Of a stretch of 47,911 nt of DNA, positions 34,404 to 42,428 are shown piece by piece; within the stretch, counting starts at the first letter, position 1, and each line of letters begins with the position of its first letter. The stretch covers positions 1-47,911 of the forward strand of contig DATJYN010000100.1 in assembly GCA_035499575.1 (NCBI GenBank). Reading direction: 5' to 3'. This DNA is from RBG-16-66-20 sp035499575. GTDB lineage: Bacteria > Pseudomonadota > Gammaproteobacteria > Burkholderiales > SG8-39. Made by a program: the position numbers and the translations under genes. The notes below the pieces were generated by a model. The model did no database searches, had not been told where the DNA came from, and was given only the letters and a program-made list of their open reading frames with translations.

Positions 34404-35897
34404 CTACTTGCGGCCTGCCTTGCGCAGCGCAAGGCGCACCAGCAGCGGCACCGGGCGCCCGGTCGAGCCCTTGTCGCGCCCGCTGCGCCAGGCCGTGCCG
34501 GCGATGTCCAGGTGCGCCCACCTGAGCTTGCGCGTGAAGCGCGCGAGGTAGCTGGCTGCAGTGATGCTGCCCGCGGGCCGGCCGCCGATGTTCGCCATGT
34601 CGGCGAAGTTCGAGCGCAGTTGTTCCTGGTAGTCCTCCCACAGAGGCATCTGCCAGACGCGGTCCCAGGCATCGTCACCGGCGGCGCTTATGTCATCGGC
34701 GAGTTTCTGGTCGTTGGCGAACAGGCCGGTGGCGACGTGGCCGAGCGCGATGACGCAGGCGCCGGTCAGCGTTGCGATGTCTACCACTGCCTCGGGCGCG
34801 AAGCGCTCGGAGTAGGTGAGGGCATCGCAAAGAATCAGGCGGCCTTCCGCGTCCGTATTCAGGATTTCGACCGTCTGGCCGGACATCGTTTTGACGATGT
34901 CGCCGGGACGCGTCGCCGCGCCGCCGGGCATGTTCTCGCAAGTGGGTACGACGCCGATGACGTTCACCGGCGCGCGCATGCCGGCAAACGCGCGGATCGC
35001 GCCCAGCACGCTGCCCGCGCCGGACATGTCGAATTTCATTTCGTCCATCTCGGGCGCCGGCTTGAGCGAGATGCCGCCGGTGTCGAAAGTGATGCCCTTG
35101 CCGACCAGCACCAGCGGCTTTTTCGACTTGGCCGCGCCAGCGTAGCGCAGCACGATCAGCTTGGGCGGCTGGTGCGAACCGCGCGTGACCGCCAGCAGCG
35201 CGCCCATGCCCAGGCGCTCCATGTCCTTGCGCTCGAGCACTTCGACGGCGAGCTTGTATTGCTTCGCGAGCTTCCTGGCCTCGTCGGCCAGGTAGGACGG
35301 CGTGCACAGGTTCGGCGGCAGGTTGCCGAGCGTGCGCGCGAGATCGGCGCCGTCCGCCGTGGCGACGGCTTCCTTGAGCGCTGCCTGCGCCTGCAGCGTC
35401 ACCGGCGAGCCGGCGAGCGCCAGCGTCACCGACGCAAGCGCGGGCGCGGAAGGCTTTTTCTGCGTTTTCAGCTGGTCGAACGTGTAGAACGCCTCGCGCA
35501 GGCCGAGCACGATCATGCGCACGGTCCAGGGGAGTCCGCGGCCGGCGACCGCGAGGTCCGCGAGCGGCAGCACGGCGTCCTTGGCTCCGAGCGATTTCAG
35601 CGCCGCGGCTAGGCCGCGCAGCGCGCCTTGAAACGCGGCGACGCCGTACTTTGCGCGCTCGCCGAGCCGGAGCAGCAGCACGCGCTCCGCGGCGAGCCCG
35701 GCAACGCTTTGCAGCAACAGCGTCGCGCCTGCTTTTTCGGCCAGGTCGCCGCGTGCGAGCGCGCGCCGCAGCGCGCCCTTCGCGGCCTTGTCGGCGTTCA
35801 GCGCGCCGCGCGCAAGGTTTTCTCCGGCGTACACGGCGAGCACCAGGCACCCGGTGCCCGCTTTTTCTGCCGCCAGCGTGCGTATGCTAAATTGCAC
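34404..35897 (-). CDS. pepA: Leucyl aminopeptidase (cytosol aminopeptidase)
   Basis: 497 residues, the usual M17 length. The two-zinc catalytic domain has VLVGKGITFDTGGISLKP (metal-binding Lys and Asp), MKFDMSGAGSVLGA, and the signature NTDAEGRLILCDAL. It removes N-terminal Leu and similar residues; in E. coli PepA also binds DNA in Xer recombination. The start is GTG 35897 with GGAG six bases upstream, giving QFSIRTLAAEKAG, the normal first strand. It is divergent from lptF across 34 bases, a conserved proteobacterial layout. Confidence 0.96.
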   Translation of the reverse strand: MQFSIRTLAAEKAGTGCLVLAVYAGENLARGALNADKAAKGALRRALARGDLAEKAGATLLLQSVAGLAAERVLLLRLGERAKYGVAAFQGALRGLAAALKSLGAKDAVLPLADLAVAGRGLPWTVRMIVLGLREAFYTFDQLKTQKKPSAPALASVTLALAGSPVTLQAQAALKEAVATADGADLARTLGNLPPNLCTPSYLADEARKLAKQYKLAVEVLERKDMERLGMGALLAVTRGSHQPPKLIVLRYAGAAKSKKPLVLVGKGITFDTGGISLKPAPEMDEMKFDMSGAGSVLGAIRAFAGMRAPVNVIGVVPTCENMPGGAATRPGDIVKTMSGQTVEILNTDAEGRLILCDALTYSERFAPEAVVDIATLTGACVIALGHVATGLFANDQKLADDISAAGDDAWDRVWQMPLWEDYQEQLRSNFADMANIGGRPAGSITAASYLARFTRKLRWAHLDIAGTAWRSGRDKGSTGRPVPLLVRLALRKAGRK

Positions 35898-35931
35898 GGA
35901 ATTCTCCAATGAATTTCGCTGCAAGTATCGC

Positions 35932-37008
35932 ATGATCTTCCTCCGCACGCTGCTGCGGGAACTCGCCAACCTAGCCGTCGCCGTCTTTCTCTCGCTGTTC
36001 CTGATCGCGCTCACCACGCGCCTGATCCGCCTGCTCGGGCAGGCGGCGGGCGGCAAGCTTCCATCGGAGGCAGTGGTTGCGTTCCTCGGTTTTTCCGCGA
36101 TCAACCTGCTGCCGGTGCTGCTGTCGCTGACGCTGTTCATCACCGTGCTGCTGGCGCTGAACCGCGCCTGGCGCGATTCCGAGATGGTGATCTGGTTCAA
36201 TTCCGGCCTGTCGCTCGCGGCCTGGCTGCGCCCGGTGCTGCTGTTCGTCGGACCGCTGGTGCTGCTGATCGCGCTGTTGTCGTTGTTCCTGTCGCCCTGG
36301 TCGGTGCAGGTTGCCGAGCAGTACCGCGTCCGCATCGATTCTCGCGACGACGTCTCGCGCGTCGAGCCCGGTGCCTTCGGCGAATCGCGCAGCAAGGGGC
36401 GGGTATTCTTCGTCGAGTCGGTCGCCGGCGACAAGAACTCGGTGCAGAACGTGTTCGTCAACTCGGTCCAGCATGGCCGCGTCGGCGTGATGATGAGCGC
36501 GCGCGGCTTCACCGAATACGCGGAGAACGGCGACCGTTTCCTGGTGCTGCTCGCGGGCAGGCGCTACGAGGGGACGCCCGGCCGGGCGGATTTCAGCGTG
36601 ATGGAGTACGAGCGCTACGCCACGCGCGTGCAGCCTCGCGAAGGCGACGAGCCGGCGGCGACGCAGAAAAGCCTCTCCACGATGGCGTTGATCGAGAACC
36701 CCACGCGCACCAACCTCGGCGAACTGATGTGGCGCATCGGCATCCCGCTCTCGGCGCTGATCCTCTCGTTGCTGGCGATCCCGATGAGTTTCGTCAACCC
36801 GCGCGCCGGGCGCTCGGTGAACCTGTTGTTTGCGCTGCTGGCCTACATGGTGTACTCGAACCTGCTGTCGGTGAGCCAGGCGCGCGTCGCGCAGGGCAAG
36901 CTGGCCTTCTCGGTCGGTTGGTGGCTAGTGCATGCGATCATGCTGGCAGTGCTGCTGGCGCTGTTCGCGCAGCGCATGTCGATGTTCCGCTGGCCCTGGC
37001 GCCGATGA
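35932..37008 (+). CDS. lptF: LPS export ABC transporter permease LptF
   Basis: 358 residues from ATG 35932. Six membrane helices flank a periplasmic beta-jellyroll (about residues 130-260). The N-terminus MIFLRTLLRELANLAVAVFLSLFLI and the later TNLGELMWRIGIPLSALILSLLAIPMSFVNPRAGRS are typical. LptF and LptG with LptB2 extract LPS from the inner membrane and push it onto LptC/LptA. Its stop overlaps lptG as ATGA. Any promoter must lie in the 34-base gap or inside pepA. Confidence 0.96.
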   Translation: MIFLRTLLRELANLAVAVFLSLFLIALTTRLIRLLGQAAGGKLPSEAVVAFLGFSAINLLPVLLSLTLFITVLLALNRAWRDSEMVIWFNSGLSLAAWLRPVLLFVGPLVLLIALLSLFLSPWSVQVAEQYRVRIDSRDDVSRVEPGAFGESRSKGRVFFVESVAGDKNSVQNVFVNSVQHGRVGVMMSARGFTEYAENGDRFLVLLAGRRYEGTPGRADFSVMEYERYATRVQPREGDEPAATQKSLSTMALIENPTRTNLGELMWRIGIPLSALILSLLAIPMSFVNPRAGRSVNLLFALLAYMVYSNLLSVSQARVAQGKLAFSVGWWLVHAIMLAVLLALFAQRMSMFRWPWRR

Positions 37009-38114
37009 CCAAGCTGCCGACGCTGGAGCGATACCTGGCGCGTCAGATCTACGGCGCGGTCGGCTTCGTGCTGCTCGCGTTCCTCGCGCTGTTCGCCTTT
37101 TTCGACCTGATCCAGGAACTGCGGGATCTGGGCAACGGCAGCTACCAGCTGCGCCAGATCTTTACGGCGGTGCTGCTATGGGTGCCGGGGCACGCCTACG
37201 AACTGCTGCCGATCGCCGTGCTGATCGGCACGCTCTACGTGCTGGCGCAGCTGTCGAGCAATTCCGAGTACACGGTGATGCGCGCCGCGGGCCTGTCGCC
37301 GACGCGTGCGGGCGCGATGCTCGCCAAGATCGGCCTGGTGTTCGTGGTTGCCACGTTCGCGATCGGCGAATGGATCGCGCCGGCCAGCGAAGAGGCCGCG
37401 CAGCAGGTGCGCATGCGCGCCATGAGTTCCCTGATCGGCGGAACCTTCACTTCCGGCATCTGGTTCAAGGACGATCGCTCGTTCATCAACGTGCGCGAAG
37501 CGCGCGATGCGCGCGTGCTGGCCGGGGTGCGGATCTACGAATTCGACGCGTCCTTCCGCCTGCGGCAGGTCACCGAGGCGCAGCGCGGCGAATACGCAGG
37601 CCATGGCAAATGGCGCCTACTGGGCGTCGCACAGACGCTGTTCGGATCCGGCGGCCCGACCGTCGCGCATTTTGACGAGGCCGACTGGCGCTCGGCGGTG
37701 AACCCGGACCTGCTGAACGTGCTGATCGTCGCGCCCGAGCGCATGTCGGCGCTCAAGCTCTACCGCTACCTGCAGCACTTGGCGGACAACAAGCAGAAGA
37801 CCGAGCGCTACGAAATCGCGCTCTGGAAGAAGTTGTTCTACCCGCTGGCGACGCTGGTGATGATGGCGCTTGCGCTGCCGTTCGCGTACATGCACGCGCG
37901 CTCGGGCATGGTCGGCATCAAGGTATTCCTCGGCATCATGCTGGGAATCTTCTTCCACATGATCAACAGCCTGTTCTCCCACGTGGGCCTGCTCAAGGAA
38001 TGGCCGCCGATCACGGCGGCAGCGCTGCCGAGCCTGCTGTTCCTCGCCACCGCGGTGCTGATGATGGTCTGGATCGAGCGCCTGCGGCCGGTCTGGGTGC
38101 GGCTCAGGGTTTGA
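37005..38114 (+). CDS. lptG: LPS export ABC transporter permease LptG
   Basis: 369 residues with the LptF/G layout. The N-terminus TLERYLARQIYGAVGFVLLAFLALFAFFDLIQEL is typical, as are the coupling segment SSNSEYTVMRAAGLSPTRAG, a periplasmic jellyroll (~residues 130-270), and the end WKKLFYPLATLVMMALALPFAYMHARSG. It pairs with LptF in the LPS transport complex. ATG 37005 overlaps the lptF stop. The run ends 25 bases before the convergent RDD gene; that gap shows no clear hairpin plus T-run. Confidence 0.96.
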   Translation: MTKLPTLERYLARQIYGAVGFVLLAFLALFAFFDLIQELRDLGNGSYQLRQIFTAVLLWVPGHAYELLPIAVLIGTLYVLAQLSSNSEYTVMRAAGLSPTRAGAMLAKIGLVFVVATFAIGEWIAPASEEAAQQVRMRAMSSLIGGTFTSGIWFKDDRSFINVREARDARVLAGVRIYEFDASFRLRQVTEAQRGEYAGHGKWRLLGVAQTLFGSGGPTVAHFDEADWRSAVNPDLLNVLIVAPERMSALKLYRYLQHLADNKQKTERYEIALWKKLFYPLATLVMMALALPFAYMHARSGMVGIKVFLGIMLGIFFHMINSLFSHVGLLKEWPPITAAALPSLLFLATAVLMMVWIERLRPVWVRLRV

Positions 38115-38139
38115 GGAACCCGGCGGACCGCGGGGAAGG

Positions 38140-38580
38140 CTAGGGAACCGGGACGAGCAGGCTGCCGGCGAGGCGATCGTGCAGGAACTGGCGGTCGCGG
38201 TCGACCAGCGCCCAGAAGATGCCCGCCAGCGTCGGCACCAGCAGCACTGCATAAATGAAGCGCAGCAGCGCCGCTCCGGGCGCGAGCCTGCCGTGGCCGT
38301 CCTTGGCCACCAGCCGAATGCGCCAGGTCTTCATCGCCAGTGTCTGCCCGCTGCGCAGCCAGCACCAGAGGAAATAGGCGGCGAACAGCGCCAGCAGGAA
38401 AAGCTGCAGCAGCCGCATGCGCCAGCCTTCGATGACCAGCGTGCCGGCGGCGAACTGGAAGGTCCAGGTGCCGATGAAGGCGACGCCGAACAGCAGCAGC
38501 GATTCATACAGCATGCTGGCGAGCCGCCGCAGGATCGAAGGCGCCGCGTCGCGCGACGCCGGCGCCTGTGCGCCGCTCAC
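38140..38580 (-). CDS. RDD family membrane protein
   Basis: 146 residues with three hydrophobic helices and the RDD signature: an Arg in the first helix region (LRRLASMLYESLLLFGV) and paired acidic residues near the end (WALVDRDRQFLHDRLAGS). Function of the family is not settled; some members move ions. The start is GTG 38580, overlapping the DUF3106 stop as GTGA, so it is the last gene of the sigma-factor operon. Confidence 0.88.
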   Translation of the reverse strand: MSGAQAPASRDAAPSILRRLASMLYESLLLFGVAFIGTWTFQFAAGTLVIEGWRMRLLQLFLLALFAAYFLWCWLRSGQTLAMKTWRIRLVAKDGHGRLAPGAALLRFIYAVLLVPTLAGIFWALVDRDRQFLHDRLAGSLLVPVP

Positions 38581-39092
38581 AGCGGTGCGGGCGCGACGGA
38601 GGGGGAGGAGGGCTTGCGGGGCTTATGTTTTGCGGGCGCGGTGACGTGCGCTCGGCGCTCGGCGGGCGGGATATAGCTCGCCGGCACGTCATACATGTGC
38701 TTTTCCTGCGGCGACAGCGCCTGGTACTCGGCCCAGTGCCGGCGCAGTTCCGCGCGGCGGTCGGGCGGCGCGATCTTGCCGATGCTGCGGTACCGCTCGC
38801 GTGCCTGGTCGCGCTGCTCGGGGGTGAGTTTTGCCCAGCTCTGCATGCGGCTCTGCACGCGGCTCTGTTCCTCCGGCTTCATCGCCGGATAGCGCTTGGC
38901 GATGCCCAGCCACTTGGTCTTGTGCGGTTTGCTGAACTTGTCCCATTCCGGCGCCAGCGGCGCGAGCACCTTCTGCTGGTCCGCGGTGAGCGACGCCCAT
39001 GGCAGCCCGCGGTCCTTCGGCGCCGCAACGGCCGGGCCTGCCGCGAACGCCATCAGCAAGCTAAGCGCGAGCGCGGGGATCAGTCCGTGCAT
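38577..39092 (-). CDS. DUF3106 periplasmic protein
   Basis: 171 residues. A signal peptide covers residues 1-23 (LIPALALSLLMAFAAGPAVA). The mature part is basic and holds repeated W-x-K/L-T-P-E-Q-type helices (PWASLTADQQKVLAPLAPEWDKF, SWAKLTPEQRDQARERY, WAEYQALSPQEK), a DUF3106 hallmark that recalls CpxP/Spy-like helical periplasmic proteins. The tail is Pro/Lys-rich. ATG 39092 overlaps the DUF3619 stop as ATGA. A role as a periplasmic partner of the sigma-factor operon is inference. Confidence 0.88.
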   Translation of the reverse strand: MHGLIPALALSLLMAFAAGPAVAAPKDRGLPWASLTADQQKVLAPLAPEWDKFSKPHKTKWLGIAKRYPAMKPEEQSRVQSRMQSWAKLTPEQRDQARERYRSIGKIAPPDRRAELRRHWAEYQALSPQEKHMYDVPASYIPPAERRAHVTAPAKHKPRKPSSPSVAPAPL

Positions 39093-39493
39093 CAGTTGCC
39101 GGACGCGTCGGCCGTGACTTTCTTCAGCCAGGCCTCGAAGCCCCGGTCCAGGTAGGCGTCGATCGGCAGGTCGTCGGTCAGCAGCTGGGCGTCGAGTTCC
39201 ACGGCGTCCGCCACGCGCTGGTCCTGTTGCCAGCTGTAGATCGAGATCAGGCCGGCGACCATCAGCACCGTCGGCAGCAACACGCGCAGCGAAAAGCCGC
39301 CGACGCCGCCGAAGCCCCCCACCAGCTTGGCCGCCCAGGCGAGCGAGGGGAGGCGTTCCACTTTGCGCTGCGCGAGCGCGCGCTCGCGCGACGCGCGCAG
39401 TTGTTCGGAGATGGCTGCGCCCTGCGCGCCGTCGAGGCGCGCACCCTCGTTCAGGGCCTGGCGGATTTTGTTGGTGAATTTGATTTCGTTCAT
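39092..39493 (-). CDS. DUF3619 single-pass membrane protein, possible anti-sigma partner
   Basis: 133 residues: a cytoplasmic N-terminus (NEIKFTNKIRQALNEGARLD), one membrane helix near residues 69-87 (RVLLPTVLMVAGLISIYSW) and an acidic outer segment ending AWLKKVTADASGN. This topology and its place directly after a sigma factor resemble a membrane anti-sigma factor, but no known anti-sigma motif (such as a zinc HxxxCxxC) is present. Eighteen bases separate it from the sigma gene. Confidence 0.87.
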   Translation of the reverse strand: MNEIKFTNKIRQALNEGARLDGAQGAAISEQLRASRERALAQRKVERLPSLAWAAKLVGGFGGVGGFSLRVLLPTVLMVAGLISIYSWQQDQRVADAVELDAQLLTDDLPIDAYLDRGFEAWLKKVTADASGN

Positions 39494-39511
39494 GGTTTTC
39501 TTCCCCGGACT

Positions 39512-40081
39512 CTAAAGCGTTATGCCACGGCCGCGAAGCGCTTCCGCCAATGCATGCGTCGCCCGGGAGCAATGCGTCTTGACGCTGCCCTCCGAACATC
39601 CCATGGCCTTGGCGGTCTCCGCTACGTCCAGTTCCTCCCAGTAACGCATCAGGAAAGCCTCGCGTTGACGGGCGGGGAGGCGGGATAGCTCTTGCTCAAT
39701 GATTTCAAGAACTTGACCCCTTTCCAGGTTCTCCTGGGGACCGCTCTCCCGGTTGGAGTCGCCGGCCTCCTGCAAAGTTTCCAGGGGATCCTGATCGCCA
39801 TCGTCGTCCCGGCCCGGCATCAGGCTGGACAGCAGCGTGGTCCACAGCGAGCGCACCTTCTGGCGCCGGTACCAGTCGCGGATGGCGTTCTGCAGGATGC
39901 GCTGGAACAGCGGCGCGAGTTCTTCGGCTGCGCGGTCGCCGTAGCTCTGCGCGAGGCGCAGCATGGCGTCCTGCACGATGTCGAGCGCCGCCTCCTCGTC
40001 GCGAACGCCGAAAAGGGCCTGCTTGAACGCGCGCCGCTCGACGCCCGCGAGGAACGCCGACAGTTCACTGCGCGATGCCAG
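39512..40081 (-). CDS. RNA polymerase sigma factor, RpoE/ECF-like
   Basis: 189 residues from CTG 40081. Region 2 is EEAALDIVQDAMLRLAQSY with LFQRILQNAIRDWYRRQ; an acidic linker follows (GRDDDGDQDPLETLQEA); region 4 is LPARQREAFLMRYWEELDVAETAKAMGCSEGSVKTHCSRATHAL. The start is unusual. CTG 40081 lies five bases after a perfect GGAGGAG and gives ASRSELSAFLAGVERRAFK, the N-terminus I expect for this family. The only other in-frame starts are TTG at 40117 and 40129, without a ribosome-binding site. DUF3619, DUF3106 and RDD genes follow, forming a four-gene operon. Confidence 0.88.
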   Translation of the reverse strand: MASRSELSAFLAGVERRAFKQALFGVRDEEAALDIVQDAMLRLAQSYGDRAAEELAPLFQRILQNAIRDWYRRQKVRSLWTTLLSSLMPGRDDDGDQDPLETLQEAGDSNRESGPQENLERGQVLEIIEQELSRLPARQREAFLMRYWEELDVAETAKAMGCSEGSVKTHCSRATHALAEALRGRGITL

Positions 40082-40086
40082 TTTTA

Positions 40087-40093
40087 CTCCTCC
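40087..40093 (-). promoter_or_regulatory. Strong ribosome-binding site of the sigma-factor gene
   Basis: On the minus strand GGAGGAG is followed by five bases and then CTG. This is the only strong Shine-Dalgarno-like sequence near the N-terminus and argues for the non-standard CTG start. Confidence 0.65.
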
Positions 40094-40146
40094 CGAGTCT
40101 GATCCCGACCCTTGCAATGATGGTATCAAACCGCACGGGTCTTGGC

Positions 40147-40175
40147 TTGACCGCGTAGCAGCAAGCCGTTAATCT
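40147..40175 (+). promoter_or_regulatory. Sigma-70-type promoter of the ilvIHC operon
   Basis: TTGACC (40147-40152), a 17-base spacer and TAATCT (40170-40175) form a near-consensus promoter. Transcription would begin near 40182, about 26 bases before the ilvI ATG at 40208. That leader is too short for an attenuator peptide. It also makes the upstream TTG at 40175 an unlikely start. Confidence 0.7.
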
Positions 40176-40207
40176 TGAATGCTTTTCCTGCCTCAGGCGA
40201 AATTCCC

Positions 40208-41920
40208 ATGGACCGCATCAAGACCGAAGAACTGACCGGAGCCGAGATCGTCATCCGCTGCCTGCAGGCAGAGGGTGTCGAGTATGTATTCGGCTATCCG
40301 GGCGGCGCGGTCCTGTGGATCTACGACGAGCTGTTCAAGCAGGACAAGGTGCGCCACGTGCTGGTGCGCCACGAGCAGGGCGCGGCGCATGCCGCCGACG
40401 GCTACTCGCGCTCCTCGCAGAAGGTCGGCGTCTGCCTGGTGACGTCGGGACCCGGACTGACCAACGCGGTTACCGGCATCGCCACGGCCTACATGGATTC
40501 GATCCCGATGGTGATCATCAGCGGCCAGGTGCCTACGCACGCCATTGGCGAAGACGCGTTCCAGGAATGCGACACGGTCGGCATCACCCGGCCCTGCGTG
40601 AAGCACAACTTCCTGGTGCGCGACGTAAAAGATCTGGCGATGACGATCAAGAAGGCCTTCCACATCGCCACTACCGGCCGACCGGGCCCGGTGCTGGTGG
40701 ACATCCCGAAGGACGTCACCGTCAACAAGTGCGAGTTCCAGTATCCCGACGTAGTCAGCATGCGCTCGTACAACCCGGTAAAGAAGGGCCATGCCGGCCA
40801 GATTCGCAAGGCGACGCAGCTGCTGCTCGAGGCCGAGCGGCCGATGGTCTACACCGGCGGCGGCGTGGTGCTGTCGAACTCCTCGGCGCAGTTGAAGGCA
40901 CTGATGGAGCTGACCGGCTTCCCGATCACGAACACGCTGATGGGCCTGGGCGCCTACCCGGCGACCGACGAGCAGTTCCTCGGCATGCTTGGCATGCACG
41001 GCACCTACGAAGCCAACATGGCGATGCAGCACTGCGACGTCCTGATCGCGATCGGCGCGCGCTTCGACGACCGCGTGATCGGCAATCCGGCGCATTTCGC
41101 GCAGAACCCGCGCAAGATCATCCACATCGACATCGATCCCTCCTCCATCTCCAAGCGGGTGAAGGTGGACGTGCCCATTGTCGGAAATATTCCCGATGTT
41201 CTGGATGAGTTTTTAATTCAATTAAAAGCTAAAAAAACCCGGAACATTTCGGGCTGGTGGAAGCAGATCGCGGAGTGGCGCGGCAAGGACTGCCTGAAAT
41301 ACGACCGCAAGTCGAAGATCATCAAGCCGCAGTTCGTCTTGGAGAAGCTCTACGAGGTGACCGGCGGCGAGGCCTTCATCACCTCTGACGTCGGCCAGCA
41401 CCAGATGTGGGCCGCGCAGTTCTACAAATTCGACAAGCCGCGCCGCTGGATCAATTCCGGCGGCCTGGGCACCATGGGTTTCGGCCTGCCTGCGGCGATG
41501 GGCGCGCAGATGGCGAACCCCGGGGCGACGGTGGCCTGCGTGACCGGCGAATCGTCGATCCAGATGTGCCTGCAGGAACTCTCGACCTGCAAGCAGTACC
41601 GCCTGCCGATCAAGATCGTCAACCTGAACAACAAGTACATGGGCATGGTGCGCCAGTGGCAGGAGTTCTTCCACGGCAATCGCTACTCCGAGTCCTACAT
41701 GGATGCGCTGCCCGACTTCGTCAAGCTGGCCGAGGGCTACGGCCATTCCGGCTTGCTGGTCGACAAGCCGGCCGACGTCGAGCCGGTTTTGCGCGAGACC
41801 TTCAAGCGCAAGAAGGACCTGGTGTTCCTCGATTTCCTCACCGACCAGACGGAGAACGTTTATCCGATGATCCCAGGCGGCAAGGGGATCACCGAGATGA
41901 TCCTGTCGGAAGACCTGTGA
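40208..41920 (+). CDS. ilvI: Acetolactate synthase, large subunit
   Basis: 570 residues of the ThDP-dependent acetohydroxyacid synthase: GAEIVIRCLQAEGVEYVFGYPGGAVL (with catalytic Glu in VRHEQGAAHAADGYSR), the FAD region IGARFDDRVIGNP, and the ThDP-binding end GGLGTMGFGLPAAMGAQ, GESSIQMCLQELST and NNKYMGMVRQWQEFF. The first Asp of the usual GDGS is Glu here (GESS). It condenses pyruvate with pyruvate or 2-ketobutyrate, the first step to Val, Leu and Ile. ATG 40208 fits the promoter; a TTG 33 bases upstream does not. One-base overlap with ilvH. Confidence 0.96.
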   Translation: MDRIKTEELTGAEIVIRCLQAEGVEYVFGYPGGAVLWIYDELFKQDKVRHVLVRHEQGAAHAADGYSRSSQKVGVCLVTSGPGLTNAVTGIATAYMDSIPMVIISGQVPTHAIGEDAFQECDTVGITRPCVKHNFLVRDVKDLAMTIKKAFHIATTGRPGPVLVDIPKDVTVNKCEFQYPDVVSMRSYNPVKKGHAGQIRKATQLLLEAERPMVYTGGGVVLSNSSAQLKALMELTGFPITNTLMGLGAYPATDEQFLGMLGMHGTYEANMAMQHCDVLIAIGARFDDRVIGNPAHFAQNPRKIIHIDIDPSSISKRVKVDVPIVGNIPDVLDEFLIQLKAKKTRNISGWWKQIAEWRGKDCLKYDRKSKIIKPQFVLEKLYEVTGGEAFITSDVGQHQMWAAQFYKFDKPRRWINSGGLGTMGFGLPAAMGAQMANPGATVACVTGESSIQMCLQELSTCKQYRLPIKIVNLNNKYMGMVRQWQEFFHGNRYSESYMDALPDFVKLAEGYGHSGLLVDKPADVEPVLRETFKRKKDLVFLDFLTDQTENVYPMIPGGKGITEMILSEDL

Positions 41921-42411
41921 TGCGGCACATCATTTCCATCCTGGTCGAAAACGAGGCCGGGGCCCTGTCGCGCATCTCGAACATGTTCTCGGCGCGCGGC
42001 TACAACATCGAGTCGCTTACCGTGGCGCCCACGGAGGACGCCTCGATGTCGCGCATGACGGTGGTGAGCAAGGGCTCGGACGAGATCATCGAGAAGATCA
42101 CCAAGCAGCTGAACAAGCTGGTCGAGGTGGTCAAGGTGGTCGACCTGTCGGAGGCCGAGCACATCGAACGCGAACTGATGTTGATCAAGGTGCGCGCCGG
42201 CGCGAAGGAACGCGACGACGTGAAGCGCATGGCCGACATCTTCCGCGGCCGCGTCATCGACGTCTCGGACAACACCTACACCATCGAGCTTACCGGCGAC
42301 GGGGCCAAGCTCGATGCGTTCATCCAGGCGCTCGACCAGAGCGCCATCCTGGAAACCGTGCGCACGGGCGCGAGCGGCATCGGCCGGGGCAACCGCATTC
42401 TTAGAGTCTGA
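41920..42411 (+). CDS. ilvH: Acetolactate synthase, small regulatory subunit
   Basis: 163 residues: an N-terminal ACT domain (HIISILVENEAGALSRISNMFSARGYNIESLTV) and the C-terminal domain (ELMLIKVRAGAKERDDVKRMADIFRGRVIDVSD). It activates the large subunit and gives valine feedback inhibition. ATG 41920 shares its A with the ilvI TGA. Seventeen bases, including GAGGAG, separate it from ilvC. Confidence 0.96.
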   Translation: MRHIISILVENEAGALSRISNMFSARGYNIESLTVAPTEDASMSRMTVVSKGSDEIIEKITKQLNKLVEVVKVVDLSEAEHIERELMLIKVRAGAKERDDVKRMADIFRGRVIDVSDNTYTIELTGDGAKLDAFIQALDQSAILETVRTGASGIGRGNRILRV

Positions 42412-42428
42412 GGAGTTTGGGGACAATC

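Noticed and set aside
38115..38139. Rho-independent terminator between lptG and the RDD gene
   Set aside because: The 25 bases are G/C-rich but show no stable stem followed by a T-run on either strand.
40176..40207. Attenuator or leader peptide before ilvI
   Set aside because: Only about 26 bases lie between the likely transcription start and the ATG; no Leu/Val/Ile-rich leader or hairpin pair fits.
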